Of a DNA stretch of 64,000 nucleotides, positions 29,842-41,656 are shown one piece after another; position 1 is the stretch's first letter, and each line of letters begins with the position of its first letter. The stretch is from Notospermus geniculatus. Taxonomy: Eukaryota > Nemertea > Pilidiophora > Heteronemertea > Lineidae. The notes under the pieces are model-generated. The model was not told the DNA's origin, ran no database searches, and saw only the letters and a list, made by a program, of their open reading frames with translations. The DNA is taken from contig NMRB01000640.1 of NCBI GenBank assembly GCA_002633025.1, forward strand, positions 53,582 through 117,581, given 5' to 3'. A program made the position numbers and the translations under genes.

Positions 29842-30663
29842 TAATCATTTATTGTACCTACGAGCCTGTCAGGGCGACTATTGTTATCCCCCGCCACTCA
29901 AATCTTGGCCACTGCAAGAAACTCGATTAATTGGTAGGATAGGTCGTCTATTTCATCAATCCAGCAATTGACATACTTTGGCTAATGGTTTGAACCGATT
30001 GGCTGGGTAGTTCGATATCGATGCCAGTACAAAGTGGCTTCCGCAGTAATCCAACCTCAATTATATCAATTGGTTATTCATACAAGAGGAACTGCTTCAT
30101 AAAAGAATGGGATAAAGAGCTCTGTTTCGGCAGAGTGGGAGATACAGAGAGAAAATGCACCCAGTTGACATACCCTGCGTCGGGAGCCGATTTTGTTCGG
30201 TGGCGAGCAGGGCCGATAATGGTTGTCCGAAAACTCCCTAATGTTTCTAAATACCGCTAATATACCTCGCCCCATGTATGGCAACTCTCGTTCCTAGGGT
30301 ATCCACGTATGCATTTTTATATTGCAATCAAGGTCTCACACACCAGTGAGGCGCCCAGGCTACCATGAAGCCTGACCTGGAGCGACGTCGATATTCACAT
30401 CATCATCTTCTAAAGCATGTAGCGCCGACAATATCGTCATGGCACACATCATGGCATACATTTTTGAAAAGCTTACAGTTCAGAGAACACATCTGGCCAA
30501 TTTTCAAAATCATCCAACTCTGTATTGATTGCTGAAGGTGGCAATTCCAAACCCGACACGTGCCTTGAAAATGGCAAAAAAACTGGAAATCTACTCCAAG
30601 GCCTACAAACTTCACAATTACCATAGTATGAGAAAAANAAGGCAGAACTACGCGAACGGATCG
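29842..30663. other. Intergenic DNA with relics
   Basis: A relic shared with 1043-1099 lies near 30258-30315 (CTCGCCCCATGTATG). Otherwise nothing recognised; an ambiguous base is at 30638. Confidence 0.4.
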
Positions 30664-30730
30664 AGAATGATGCGATCACTGCCGGTGGCGCCAGCTGTCG
30701 ACAAAAAGTGGTAATACCGTGGCCTTTAAA
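30664..30730 (+). mobile_element. Family K MITE fragment
   Basis: GCGCCAGCTGTCGACAAAAA and GTAATACCGTGGCCTTTAA match the family K right end. Confidence 0.55.
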
Positions 30731-31767
30731 GTGCAAGTCGGATGATATTACATCTACTGTAGCATACTCCACGCACCGTTGAAATTTTTTGATGCGTGGA
30801 CGAAATTTTAGCACTGCCATTGACACTAGATCGCCATCTTGAAAATCTTGACGTCATTGTAGGTGGGGCCGCCATCTTTTTGGTCTTTCAAGTGACGCGA
30901 ACTTCTTTTCAAAATGTTATTATTTGCAGAAAACAATATTTATCTTGTCGAAAATGAAACAGAATAACTGTATTATCACTTTATTTACTCTACCGATGTC
31001 TGTATCGACTCGAACCTTTGTACACCTATCTACAACAGATCTATATTGTAAGCGTAGAAAACGACGTGATGGGGTAAACGCTTTAGAAACAGAAGACGTT
31101 CTACTGTTCGCTCCGCGCGCGCACTACTTTTCAAGATGGAAACCTGCCGTCGATACTAGTGGTGATATCCTCCCCAGATATCGCCACCTAGCGTCAAGTT
31201 TGCTGCTGTAGTTGATATCAGACTACAAAAACAAAACTTTAACTTTTAATTTTAAAGTATTTTTGTTCGGGGATAATCGATGATGTAAAATTACAGATTG
31301 AAACATCGGTCAGGAGAACGTTTCTTATCATAACGACTGGAACTGAAAAGAAATTAAAGGGGTGACTACCTGAAATCCATAATCATGTACTTCTCCTCTG
31401 CCCGCCTTTTGAAATGGCGATGATAGCCCAACCGTGAAATACTAATTCTGCTCCGAAAGATTTCAATTGCTGTGTCTTCCTTGACAGAAGCTATTGACGG
31501 TGTAATTGACATGGTGCTGTCGACTGTATGATAGGGATCTACTGGAGAGTAAACAGTCGACAAAAGGCTATTTCACCGGTCGATATCGATCGGTATAGGT
31601 GATGATAGGGATGGTAAGCCTGTAACTGGAGTCGACACATTGGTCGCCTTTGTCTGCATTTCACTATTTTAGCGCCGTTGAGCGTTTTCGTGTAATTATC
31701 ATCGTGATAAACCCAGGCTCTTTTTCCAGATTCTTAAAAACGGTTAAAAACACTATTCTGTTGGTGG

Positions 31768-32497
31768 ACAATAGCTAAGGTTACACCTGTTGAAAATACC
31801 CGTGTTTTTCCAGACCAGTATTTTGTGAGTATTTTAGTGAGTATTTTGCAAGAAAGTGCCTGCCTGAAGAAGACCCCGGTTTGGGTCGAAAATTTGCAAA
31901 AAACGCTGGAAGACGATCTCTGCTTTTATAAATATAATACTGTGGTGTCGGAGTTATGCCGGATTCGACTCCATATCCACCCATTGGTTCTGGGGAATTT
32001 GGGGTTGGGCCTGTGGACTGAAACTGTGGTGTGGGCGGATATGAATGATCCTGAGACATGCCCCGATACCAAATCATTTTTGTTTGGGCTATACCTTCCC
32101 TAAAAGTACGGCTAGGCCTGACCGCCCCCAGTCCGGCATAACTCCGACACCACAGTATGTTTTTCCAGACCCGTGTCAAACCCGTGTGTGCGAAAAGCCC
32201 GGCGAGAGGTCACACCATAGTTAAGTAGCCGGGCGACAGTTGCGCTGCATGCACTGACTCTTCGGTCATTTCTGTATTGGCACAAATAGCTGGAGGCACG
32301 AAAACGACGTCACTTAATGGCTGCGCCATCTGTAGCCGTGGGAAGAACTAACGTAAACACGGGGATTTCGAAAAGCACGGCGCGCTTGCCGTGTCTCAAA
32401 AACCCGTGTTTTTCAGACAGGGGTTTCTCGAAGCCCGGCAATTCATAGGTGTGACCGCAAAAAAAACCCCGGGGATTTTATGTAGTGTAACCACGGC
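31768..32497 (+). mobile_element. Family G MITE (G3) with nested MITE
   Basis: AGCTAAGGTTACACCTGTTG to TTTTATGTAGTGTAACCACG. It is expanded by the element at 31940-32155 and by an extra stretch (TTGCAAGAAAGTGCCTGCC) shared with G5. Confidence 0.7.
31940..32155. mobile_element. MITE in G3, TA duplication
   Basis: CTGTGGTGTCGGAGTTATGC and GCATAACTCCGACACCACAG are flanked by TA at 31938-31939 and 32156-32157. Copy 2 (near 37012) lacks it. Confidence 0.8.
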
Positions 32498-32570
32498 TAG
32501 GGATGGTTAGCCTGTAACTGGAGTCGACACAATTGGTCGCCTTTGTCTGCATTTCACTATCCCCGCGAAC

Positions 32571-32709
32571 TAGAATGAAATGGTCCATGGACCATGAACA
32601 TCTTTCTGTCATTACACTGTTATGTCCAAAGGGGTGAGCACATGGTCCATGGACCATTTCATTCTAGTTCGCGGGGATTCGCCCGCCTAAGTCGCCACAG
32701 TGTGACCTG
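32571..32709. mobile_element. Family C element (C1), left-truncated
   Basis: CCCCGCGAACTAGAATGAAA, ATGGTCCATGGACCAT and the right end GTCGCCACAGTGTGACCTG match C2 and C3. The left terminal portion is missing. Confidence 0.7.
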
Positions 32710-32875
32710 TGTACAGAAAGCATCGCCCGTCAAAAGGCAGGCTTAGATAGTCAATGGCCCTTTTACGTGGAGTCGGTTCCATCTGCATCTAGGCCGGTTC
32801 ACTTAGGCCTACTTTTTGTACCGTGAAAAAGCCATGCGACCTGTACTATCCTTCCCCCTTTTTAAAGCCGACAGT

Positions 32876-33255
32876 AGCCGTGGTTACACTACATAAAATC
32901 CCCGGGTTTTTTGCGGTCACACCTATGAATTGCCGGGCTTCAAGAAACCCGTGTCTGAAACCCACGGGTTTTTTTAGACACGGCAATCTCGCCGTGCTTT
33001 TCAAGTCCCCGTGTTTTTTCGTTAGTTCTTCGCACGGCGACAGATGGCGCAGTCATTAAGTGATGTCGTTTTTGCGCCTCCGACAATGTGTGCCAATTCA
33101 GAAATGACCGAAGAGTCAACTTGTATGCAGCGCAACTGTCGCCGTGCTACTTAACTACAATGTAGTGGTGTGACCTCTCGCCGGGATTTTCGTACACACG
33201 GGTTTGGCACGGGTCTGGAAAAACACGGGTATTTTCAAGAGGTGTAACCTTAGCT
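32876..33255 (-). mobile_element. Family G MITE (G4), complete
   Basis: TAGCCGTGGTTACACTACAT at the left, GTGTAACCTTAGCTA at the right, 380 bases, uninterrupted. It is the best reference for the family. Confidence 0.75.
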
Positions 33256-33342
33256 AGTATAACCAAAGATGATTTCAATTTCACACGGAAAGCTAACCAA
33301 TTTTAAAAGTTTTCTTGTGATTTACATGTACATTGTACTAAT

Positions 33343-33537
33343 GCTGAATGGGTGAATGTCGTCCAGTCCTGATCCTACACACTGATTCCTAGCCCAAACC
33401 CCTAGGCCTAACCCCAACCCTGACCCTCAACCCTTGTGACTGACCCCTACCCTAATCCTAAACCTAGTCCTGACCCTAACTGTCAACGCTAACCATCCTA
33501 ACTTCGTAACCTGGGTACACTGGTTTAGACGACATTA
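33343..33537 (-). repeat. Telomere-like interspersed repeat P3
   Basis: Reverse orientation: GCTGAATGGGTGAATGTCGT, then CTAACCCCAACCCTGACCC and CCCTAATCCTAAACC, ending TGGTTTAGACGACATT. Uninterrupted; the single CCTGG at about 33511 is the empty site for B1. Confidence 0.7.
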
Positions 33538-33914
33538 ACAGTTTTTGCTGTACCGCACTAATGATTACCCCAACAACGACAGATTCATTCACACTCCTAA
33601 TCATAAAAAATCCATTCAACAAATAGAAGGCGGCGTGTCGATGTGTATCATATGGAGATCAACGTTAAGTTTCATGCAAATGAACATAAAAGTAATTAGC
33701 CATCAATATTGACAATATTGATGCGTAGATAGGGAATCGGGTAGCCTACTGGTACAGCGCACAAAATTGCAGCTGGATCGCAGAACAAATCCGTTTAAAA
33801 AACAATGTAAGAACTCCGAGTCCAATTAGGATGCAACACTTTTTATTCATGGGTTATACGAGTTTCGAAAGACATAAATAGTTTTTACTACACACTCCTT
33901 CATCAGGCTTATTA

Positions 33915-35187
33915 TGGTTTCCGATCATCAAGATCGGAAACCATATAGTAGTTGGTCGTGGTGTCTGTCTGTCCGTCTGTCTGTCTGTCTGTGTATCTGT
34001 CCGTCTGTGTGTCTGTCCGCCCTGTAACTCGGCTACTGCCACAGCTACAGCCCTGAAAGTAACTCACCCCAGGTAACTTGATCCTGGCTACACGATGAGC
34101 TCATTGTTACATGTCTCAGACATGTGGGTCATGGTGATATTGATATATCAAATGTTGATATTTTGCCCATCCCTTTCTGTTAAGCGCTGGTAACTTGGCT
34201 CCTAGACCAGTAACAGTTCTATTAAGTTCCATCCACATGTTCATGGATCAGGGCAACTTACTGGGATCATCAACTTTCATCTCCAGGGTCAGTATCACAT
34301 TGATATTGATATATCAAATTTGATATTTTGAGATATCTTAGGATCTCGTCCAGATAGCAACTACATTTTTGCCTTACCCCATCATAGTCACTCGCACGGA
34401 TGTTATTGCAACTAATATTGTCCACATGGAGTTTGCAGGTCACATGATATTTACTGATATCATGGTGATATTCGATATGTAAATTTGATATTCTGAAATA
34501 ACTCGACAGCTGGTGTAGGAGGAAGCATAAAACCTTTACCTCTAAGGGGTTGTCACTTATGCTCTTTCAGATTATGCAATGACCTTGAGTGTTTGAGGTC
34601 AAGGTCAAGGTCAAATTCAAACTGAACTAGTAGGCCTTTGGCCGTCTCAAGAACTGACAGAAGACCAGTGAGCATCATGGATCCAAGTGATATACCTCGA
34701 TTATCCAGGATCCTTCTTTCATTTACACAATGACATTGGAGTTCATAGGTCAAGGTCACGGTTAAAATATAGCTGTAATATTGGAATAGTCAATAATGTC
34801 GACAGAGAACTTGCTAGTGACCTGAAACCAAGCACTGTTGCGGATAATCTTTCAATTTTTGCAATGACCATGAAGGTGGGATGTCAAGGTCAAGCTTAAA
34901 CAGTCCCGATACAGAAACATGTTCATGATGATAACTACAGTCTAGAAGTCTACCTGGCACTATGGACCAACATACTAAGGTCGTCACTGAGGATGCTCCT
35001 CCTGATTATGCAATGACCTCCTGAAGGTCAGAGGTCACGGTCAATATAAAATAGCTCAGTTACCAGAACTGGTTGATATCTTCAACAATTAGCCAGCAGC
35101 TACATATCCCTGTTATACATTATACATGTTCCTGCATCTACAGTAAACATCGGAAACCATTGACATGCTCCGATGTCCCTCTCTTGT
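33915..35187. mobile_element. 1.27-kb insertion present only in copy 1
   Basis: Copy 2 reads CAGGCTTATTAAAAGTTG at 39825-39842; copy 1 has 1273 extra bases at that TTA, with TTA (or TA) repeated at the far side. The left end is a perfect hairpin (TGGTTTCCGATC, loop ATCAA, GATCGGAAACCA). ATCGGAAACCA recurs about 30 bases from the right end, followed by a TCCGATG stem. The interior has a (CTGT)n-like run at 33963-34020 and many TTTGATATT and AGGTCAAGGTCA words. No transposase is visible. Confidence 0.8.
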
Positions 35188-35747
35188 TAAAAGTTGTATG
35201 TATACAACGTAATAGGCCCTAATTAATGGGATGTTGTTTATCAAACAGATATCCACATAGATACAGATACAGATAACCCACTTTTCTGTAATCGCGTACA
35301 AGAAAGTGCCTGAGGAAGACCCCGGTTTGGGTCGAAAATTTGCGAAATTCGGAGACGACTCTTCGTATTACCGGTATATCATTGTTTATCAAACGCTTTC
35401 TTTGATCAAAGTATTACATCTTTCTACAACATCCAGGTTTTTAGAGGGACGTTTTGAATTACAGTTCTTAAGGCCCGAGAGCCTCTTTATAAACCCCCTT
35501 TGACCCCACTAATTTAAAGTCTCGGGAACCACCCCTCCGATGTTTTGCAACCCTGTCTACTAATTCGACCTCCTTCCACAAACTACCATCACAGTGATTA
35601 GGTATTGATTCGTGGCAAATGCGGCATCGTTCTTCTTATAATCTCCCGTTACAAAGACACCTTGACCATTTAAAGACTATCATCAGCGCAGACTCCTCAC
35701 AGTGCCACCTGTCTCCATTCTTCCGACCTAGTGACACTGCCACCAGG

Positions 35748-35853
35748 GCCGAAATCCATAAAACCTTGCTAGGCTTAGTTGCCTGCTAAAGTGCCCAGTT
35801 TGTACAGGCCGATGTACACAACTAGCAACCAACAAGGTTTTATGGATTTGGGC
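35748..35853. mobile_element. MITE B3, CCAGG duplication, absent from copy 2
   Basis: Inverted ends GCCGAAATCCATAAAACC and GGTTTTATGGATTTGGGC. CCAGG lies at 35743-35747 and 35854-35858, whereas copy 2 has one CCAGG at 40388-40392 in otherwise matching sequence. This is the cleanest empty-site proof for family B. Confidence 0.88.
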
Positions 35854-36859
35854 CCAGGTCTCTACTTTTCCGGCGGAGGATAGTAGTTCCAATACATTCC
35901 AAATAGAATTGAAATGTTTCATGGGCAGGTACAAGAAACGTTTCGTCGACCTAATTTTATCTGATTGGTAAATTTTTGGTCTTTCAAGTGACGCGAACTT
36001 CTTTTCAAAATGTTATTATTTGCAGAAAACAATATTTATCTTGTCGAAAATGAAACAGAATAACTTTATTATCACTTTATATTTACTCTACCGATGTCTG
36101 TATCGACTCGAACATTTGTACACCTATCTACAACAGATCTATATTGTAAGCGTAGAAAACGACGTGATGGGGTAACCGCTTTAGAAACAGAAGAAGTTCT
36201 ACTGTTCACTCCGCGCGCGCACTACTTTTCAAGATGGAAACCTGCCGTCGATACTAGTGGTGATATCCTCGCCCAGATATCGCCACCTAGCGTCAAGTTT
36301 GCTGCTGTAGTTGATATCAGACTACAAAAACAAAACTTTAACTTTTAATTTTAAAGTATCTTTGTTCGGGGATAATCGATGATGTAAAATTACAGATTGA
36401 AGCTTCGGTCAGGAGAACGTTTCTTATCATAACGACTGGAACTGGAAAAAAAATTAAAGGGGTGACTAGCTGAAATCCATAATCATGTACTTGTCATCTG
36501 CCCGCCTTTTGAAATGGCGATGATAGCCCAACCGTGAAATACTAATTCTGCTCCGAAAGATTTCAATTGCTGTGTCTTCCTTGGCAAAAGCTATTGACGG
36601 TGTAATTGACGTGGTGCTGTCGACTGTATGATAGGGATCTACTGGAGAGTAAACAGTCGACAAAAGGCTTTTTCACCGGTCGATATCGATCGGTATAGGT
36701 GATGATAGGGATGGTAAGCCTGTAACTGGAGTCGACACATTGGTCGCCTTTGTCTGCATTTCACTATTTTAGCGCCGTTGAGCGTTTTCGTGTAATTATC
36801 ATCGTGATAAACCCAGCCTCTTTCCCAGAATCTTAAAAACGCTGTTGGTGGATAATAGC

Positions 36860-37310
36860 TAAGGTTACACCTGTTGAAAAAAAACCCCGTGTTTTTCTAG
36901 ACCAGCATTTGTGAGTATTTTAGTGAGTATTTTGCAAGAAAGTGCCTGCCTGAAGAAGACCCCGTTTGGGGTCGAAAATTTGCAAAAAACGCTGGAAGAC
37001 GACCTCTGCTTTTATATCTGTTTTTCCAGACCCGTGTCAAACCCGTGTGTGCGAAAAGCCCGGCGAGAGGTCACACCACTACACTGTAGTTAAGTAGCCC
37101 GGCGACAGTTGCGCTGCATGCACTGACTCTTCGGTCATTCCTGTATTGACCCACATTGTTGGAGGCGCGAAAACGACGTCACTTGGCTGCGCCATCTGTA
37201 GACGTGCGAAGAACTAACGTAAACACGGGGATTTCGACAAGCACGGCGAGCTTGCCGTGTCTCAAAAACCCATGTTTTTCAGACAGGGGTTTCTCGAAGC
37301 CCGGCAATTC
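36860..37310 (+). mobile_element. Family G MITE (G5), right-truncated
   Basis: Matches G3 without its nested MITE and breaks off after GAAGCCCGGCAATTCA, where unique sequence begins. Confidence 0.65.
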
Positions 37311-37960
37311 ACATCCTAAGAATCTCAGGTCATTTACGGTCGTACCCTCCCTCAATGCCCTGAGGACATCCGCCCCGTTTCGGTGGGGAAGAGGACATTC
37401 CCTCGTGTGTACTCGCCAATTGGTAATTCACAAATAAACCATGCAACGCAGTGGGGAAATGCCACTTGATGTAATCACCAAATATCGCGCCTAGTGCTAC
37501 GACGTCTGCACATAGATCTGGTGTTACGAGTTACCGGGTACCAGTCTCGTATCATTTCATCTCATTCGGTAATTTATACACGCCGTCGAATGATAGCTGC
37601 CCCAAACACATGAACTGGATCATACCTTTGTGTTTTGAACCCATTGGTACGTACTGGTTATCTAGATAATTCGTGAGAATCATTTTGACGGGAAGTTTAT
37701 TCAGGAACAATAAAAAATTCAGCGAGTTTGTCAGCGAATCGAGAAATTTTTACAGCTGCCATTTTGAGAATGACCAAGACGGGATAGAAGCTTCGCTGTG
37801 ATTGACTGAATTCGGCGGAGTCCAGTGCTCCGCTGGTTCCCCACTAAAATGGTATGGGTCTGAACCAAGCGCGAGAAGGGGAGCCGGTTGTGAGGACCCT
37901 GGGTGCGAGGATGGATAAACCCAGGCTCTTCCCAGAATCTTGAAAACACTATTCTGTTGG
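37311..37960. other. Sequence unique to copy 2
   Basis: Not found in copy 1. Near its right edge AAACCCAGGCTCTTCCCAGA to CACTATTCTGTTGGTG repeats a stretch from upstream in both copies. No gene recognised. Confidence 0.45.
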
Positions 37961-38145
37961 TGTATAATATCCCCCTTTATGTACGGAATGCATCGCCCAT
38001 CAATAGGCAGGTTTAGATAGTCAATGGCCCTTTTCCGTCGAGTCGGTTCCATCTGCATCTAGGCCAGTTCACTTAGGCCTACTTTTTGTACCGTGAAAAA
38101 GCCATGCGACCTGTACTATCCTTCCCCCTTTTTAAAGTCGACAGT

Positions 38146-38425
38146 AGCCGTGGTTACACTACATAAAATCCCCGGGTTTTTTGCGGTCACACCTATGAAT
38201 TGCCGGGCTTCAAGAAACCCGTGTCTGAAAACCACGGGTTTTTTTAGACACGGCAATCTCGCCGTGCTTTTCAAGTCCCCGTGTTTTTTCGTTAGTTCTT
38301 CGCACGGCGACAGATGGCGCAGTCATTAAGTGATGTCGTTTTTGCGCCTCCGACAATGTGTGCCAATTCAGAAATGACCGAAGAGTCAACTTGTATGCAG
38401 CGCAACTGTCGCCGTGCTACTTAAG
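38146..38425 (-). mobile_element. Family G MITE (G6), truncated by foldback
   Basis: Matches G4 from TAGCCGTGGTTACACTACAT to GTCGCCGTGCTACTTAA, then stops at the border of the giant foldback region. Confidence 0.65.
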
Positions 38426-38467
38426 AGTCGCAATCTGAGAAAAGTGGCAATATTTCCAAAAGTTGCG

Positions 38468-39591
38468 GAGTTGACCCCCCTAGAAATTGATGAAATTTGG
38501 GACAGAGGTTGATATGGATGTCTAATGGAAAACCCCAAAATTTTAGGTTCATAGTCCTATTTTTCTGGTTGTAGCGCCCCCTGTAAGACAAGAGGTCAGG
38601 CCCCAAAATGAGAAAAATTGTGAAAAACAAGGCCAACTCGATGAATTATTATGGCAAGCTGGGACATTGTGCCGAAGAATTAATGATGGTAAATGATCTG
38701 TCAACACTTCAGGTTTTTTATAAAAATAAGTACCACCTGGTGGCAATTTGGATAACCTGGTGGAGTCCTTCTTTGTGTTAGAATAGAAAATGAAGAGTAG
38801 CGACAGTTTTAAGAGGAACTAGCATTTTTATCCAACAGAGTTCCATTGAAATTTGATATGGAGTTGATAGAAGGATGTCCAGTGAATAAACAAAGAAGAG
38901 TTTGCCTTGGCATAATGCTGGATTCCCAAGATATTAACCCCCAAAGAAGCTAATAACTGCATTTTCACCCAACTTGTCAAAAATATTCTGCTTTAATCCA
39001 AGATGATATTGGGCAAGCAAAGGTGTTTTTCTCTGCTCCTATCCTTGCACTTTATAGCTCACCAAAAATCTCTTTGGCACTATGCAGGGTTTTAGCATGG
39101 CCAGCTTCTGAATTTCATGGGGTCACCACTTCGGCCCATTCTGTAGCACTTTTCGGGGTGCTTTAAAATTTTAATCCAGACTCCTAAATCAATGGTATTG
39201 CATGAGTGTAGAGCCTTTGTCCTATAGATTCATAATAACCCTGAAGTTCTATGGCACCCCTCTTCATTTTCTATTCTAACGCAAAGAAGGGCTCCACCAG
39301 GTTATCCAAATTGCCACCAGGTGGTACTTATTTTTATAAAAAACTTGAAGTGTCGACAGATCATTTACCATCATTCATACTTTGGCACAATGTCCCATCT
39401 TGCCATAAAAATTCATCAATTTGCCCTTGTTTTTCACAATTCCCCTCGTTTTCTTGCCTCACCTCTCGTCTTGTAGGGGGCACTACAGCCAGAATAATAG
39501 GAGTACGGACCTAAAATTTTGGGGTTTTCCATAAGACATCCTTATCAACGTATGTACCAAATTTCATCAATTTCTAGGGGGGTCAACTCCA
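38468..39591. mobile_element. Giant foldback, about 320-base arms
   Basis: GAGTTGACCCCCCTAGAAAT through ATAAAAATAAGTACCACCTG and TGTGTTAGAATAGAAAATGA pairs with the right arm ending ATTTCTAGGGGGGTCAACTC. The loop (about 38800-39255) is unique. No coding frame. Confidence 0.75.
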
Positions 39592-40867
39592 CACCCATTA
39601 AAATAACATAAAAGTAATTAGCCATCAATGTTGACAATATTGATGCGTAGATAGGGAATCGGGTAGCCTACTGGTACAGCGCACAAAATTGCAGCTGGAT
39701 CGCAGAACAAATCCGTTTAAAAAACAAAGTAAGAACTCCGAGTCCAATTAGGATGTAACACTTTTTATTCATAGGTTATACGAGTTTCGAAACACATAAA
39801 TAGTTTTTACTACACACTCCTTCATCAGGCTTATTAAAAGTTGTATGTATATAACGTAATAGGCCCTAATTAATGGGATGTTGTTTATCAAACAGATATC
39901 CACATAGATACAGATACAGATAACCCACTTTTCTGTAATCGCGTACAAGAAAGTGGCTGAGGAAGACCCCGGTTTGGGTCGAAAATTTGCGAAATTCGGA
40001 GACGACTCTTCGTATTACCGGTATATCATTGTTTATCAAACGCTTTCTTTGATCAAAAGTGTTACATCTTTCTACAACATCCAGGTTTTTAGAGGGACGT
40101 TTTGAATTACAGTTAAGGCCCGAGAGTCTCTTTAATAAACCCCTTTGACCCCACTAATTTAAGGTCTCGGGATCCACCCCTCCGATGTTTTGCAACCCTG
40201 TCTACTAACTCGACCTCCTTCCACAAACTACCATCACAGTGATTAGGTATTGATTCGTGGCAAATGCGGCATCGTTCTCCTTATAATCTTCCGTTACAAA
40301 GACACCTTGACCATTTAAAGACTATCATCAGCGCAGACTCCTCACAGTGCCACCTGTCTCCATTCTTCCGACCTAGTGACACTGCCACCAGGTCTCTACT
40401 TTTCCGGCGGAGGAGAGTAGTTCCAATACATTCCAAATAGAATTGAAATGTTTCATGGGCAGGTACAAGAAACGTTTCGTCGACCTAATTTTATCTGATT
40501 GGTAAACAGAAGCACGTGAACAAAGGACGCCCTCTGATTGGTTAAAAGTGTGAGAAAGTGAGAGCCTAATCACATCCCATGCTTGTAAAGTTCCGCGTAC
40601 AAGCTACTTATTCTGATCATTTACAGCATTTATTCGTCTCAAATCTTACATTTCCACGTTTGGTAAATGTATACTGTTTTATATAATTTGACTTTATTGA
40701 CTGACTTTTATTTGCGATTTGCGGTGTCAAATGTATGCGCACTATATTCCAGCCAGGTGAAAAGCGATGAGGCAGCTGGTGCTAGCGGCATAAGCGGCCC
40801 GTCCAAAAGTAGGTCGCGCATGCTCGGTAGAACTAGTTTGTCATCAGCGCGGATCAGCAGGTGGATG

Positions 40868-41222
40868 GTATGGGTGGTTATAACAGCAAATAAAGAGGTT
40901 ACAAAATAAAGACGTTGTAGTCATATTCTCTAGTCGTCATGGTGATCTCCATTCGTAGCTAAGAAAAACGTAAGGTGGCGCTGCAGTCGTCCACACGAAG
41001 AATGCCGATAACACCCGAAGTGTTACGAATTATACAGCGCCACCAGCGCCACCTTACGTCTTTCTCACCTACGACTCGAGATCGTGTACGGACGACTGCA
41101 GCGCCACCTTACGTCTTTCTTAGCTACGACTAGAGGTCACCACAACGACTAGAGAATATGACGTCAACAACGTCTTTATGTTGCAACGTCGTTATTTGCG
41201 GTTATAACCGCCCATAGGATGG
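40868..41222. mobile_element. Large foldback with GGTGGCGCTGCAG arms
   Basis: GGTGGTTATAACAGCAAATA, AATAAAGACGTTG, ATATTCTCTAGTCGT and ACGTAAGGTGGCGCTGCAGT on the left pair with the complementary series on the right. An extra CAGCGCCACCTTACGTCTTT copy near 41048 indicates internal duplication. Confidence 0.7.
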
Positions 41223-41647
41223 ATACTGTGGTATACATTAATGATAGGACGCTGCCTCGCCAGTGCCTTATGTTAGAAATCGCGTCAGCTCAGGTTTCGT
41301 TGTAGTATCAGTCTACCGTAGTTTATATATATATACTTGTATATACGTTAATTTCGTACAAAGAAAATTGTACAAATTGTGTAAGTGCAAGTGAAACAGT
41401 GCAAAAGAGTGCTCACCTATTGAACTTCACCCCATCATACGAAAAAAAACACACACACAGACACAACTGGGGAGAAGAGTGGTCATATCAAAACATAGCT
41501 TGCATACTGAAATACCTCTGGTTATGTGTGGGCTGGGACATGACACCAGTCATATCGCAAATTGGTTCCAAATGCTGCCACCAGGGGAAAGATACTGAAG
41601 TACATGTATACCTCATGCAGCAAAATGTACACAGTGCCGAATTTCTA
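41223..41647. other. Intergenic DNA, nothing recognised
   Basis: Contains a short TATATA run near 41320. No gene recognised. Confidence 0.4.
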
Positions 41648-41656
41648 CGCAATATC

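Larger units (their letters stand above)
30877..35972 (+). repeat. Tandem segmental duplication, copy 1
   Basis: Copy 1 of a direct duplication. It begins TTTTTGGTCTTTCAAGTGAC and ends ATTTTATCTGATTGGTAAA; copy 2 (35973-40506) begins and ends with the same words, and the copies abut. It uniquely carries elements at 31940-32155, 32571-32709, 33343-33537, 33915-35187 and 35748-35853. The few open frames common to both copies (for example 31000-31211) resemble no protein family. Confidence 0.85.
35973..40506 (+). repeat. Tandem segmental duplication, copy 2
   Basis: Direct repeat of 30877-35972. It lacks the copy 1 insertions listed there but has unique sequence at 37311-37960 and a giant foldback at about 38468-39591. 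Shared parts look only a few percent different. Confidence 0.85.

Noticed and set aside
30930-31211. Conserved host gene, because the same short frame occurs at 36094-36348
   Set aside because: The similarity is explained by the tandem DNA duplication; frame ends differ and no domain is seen.
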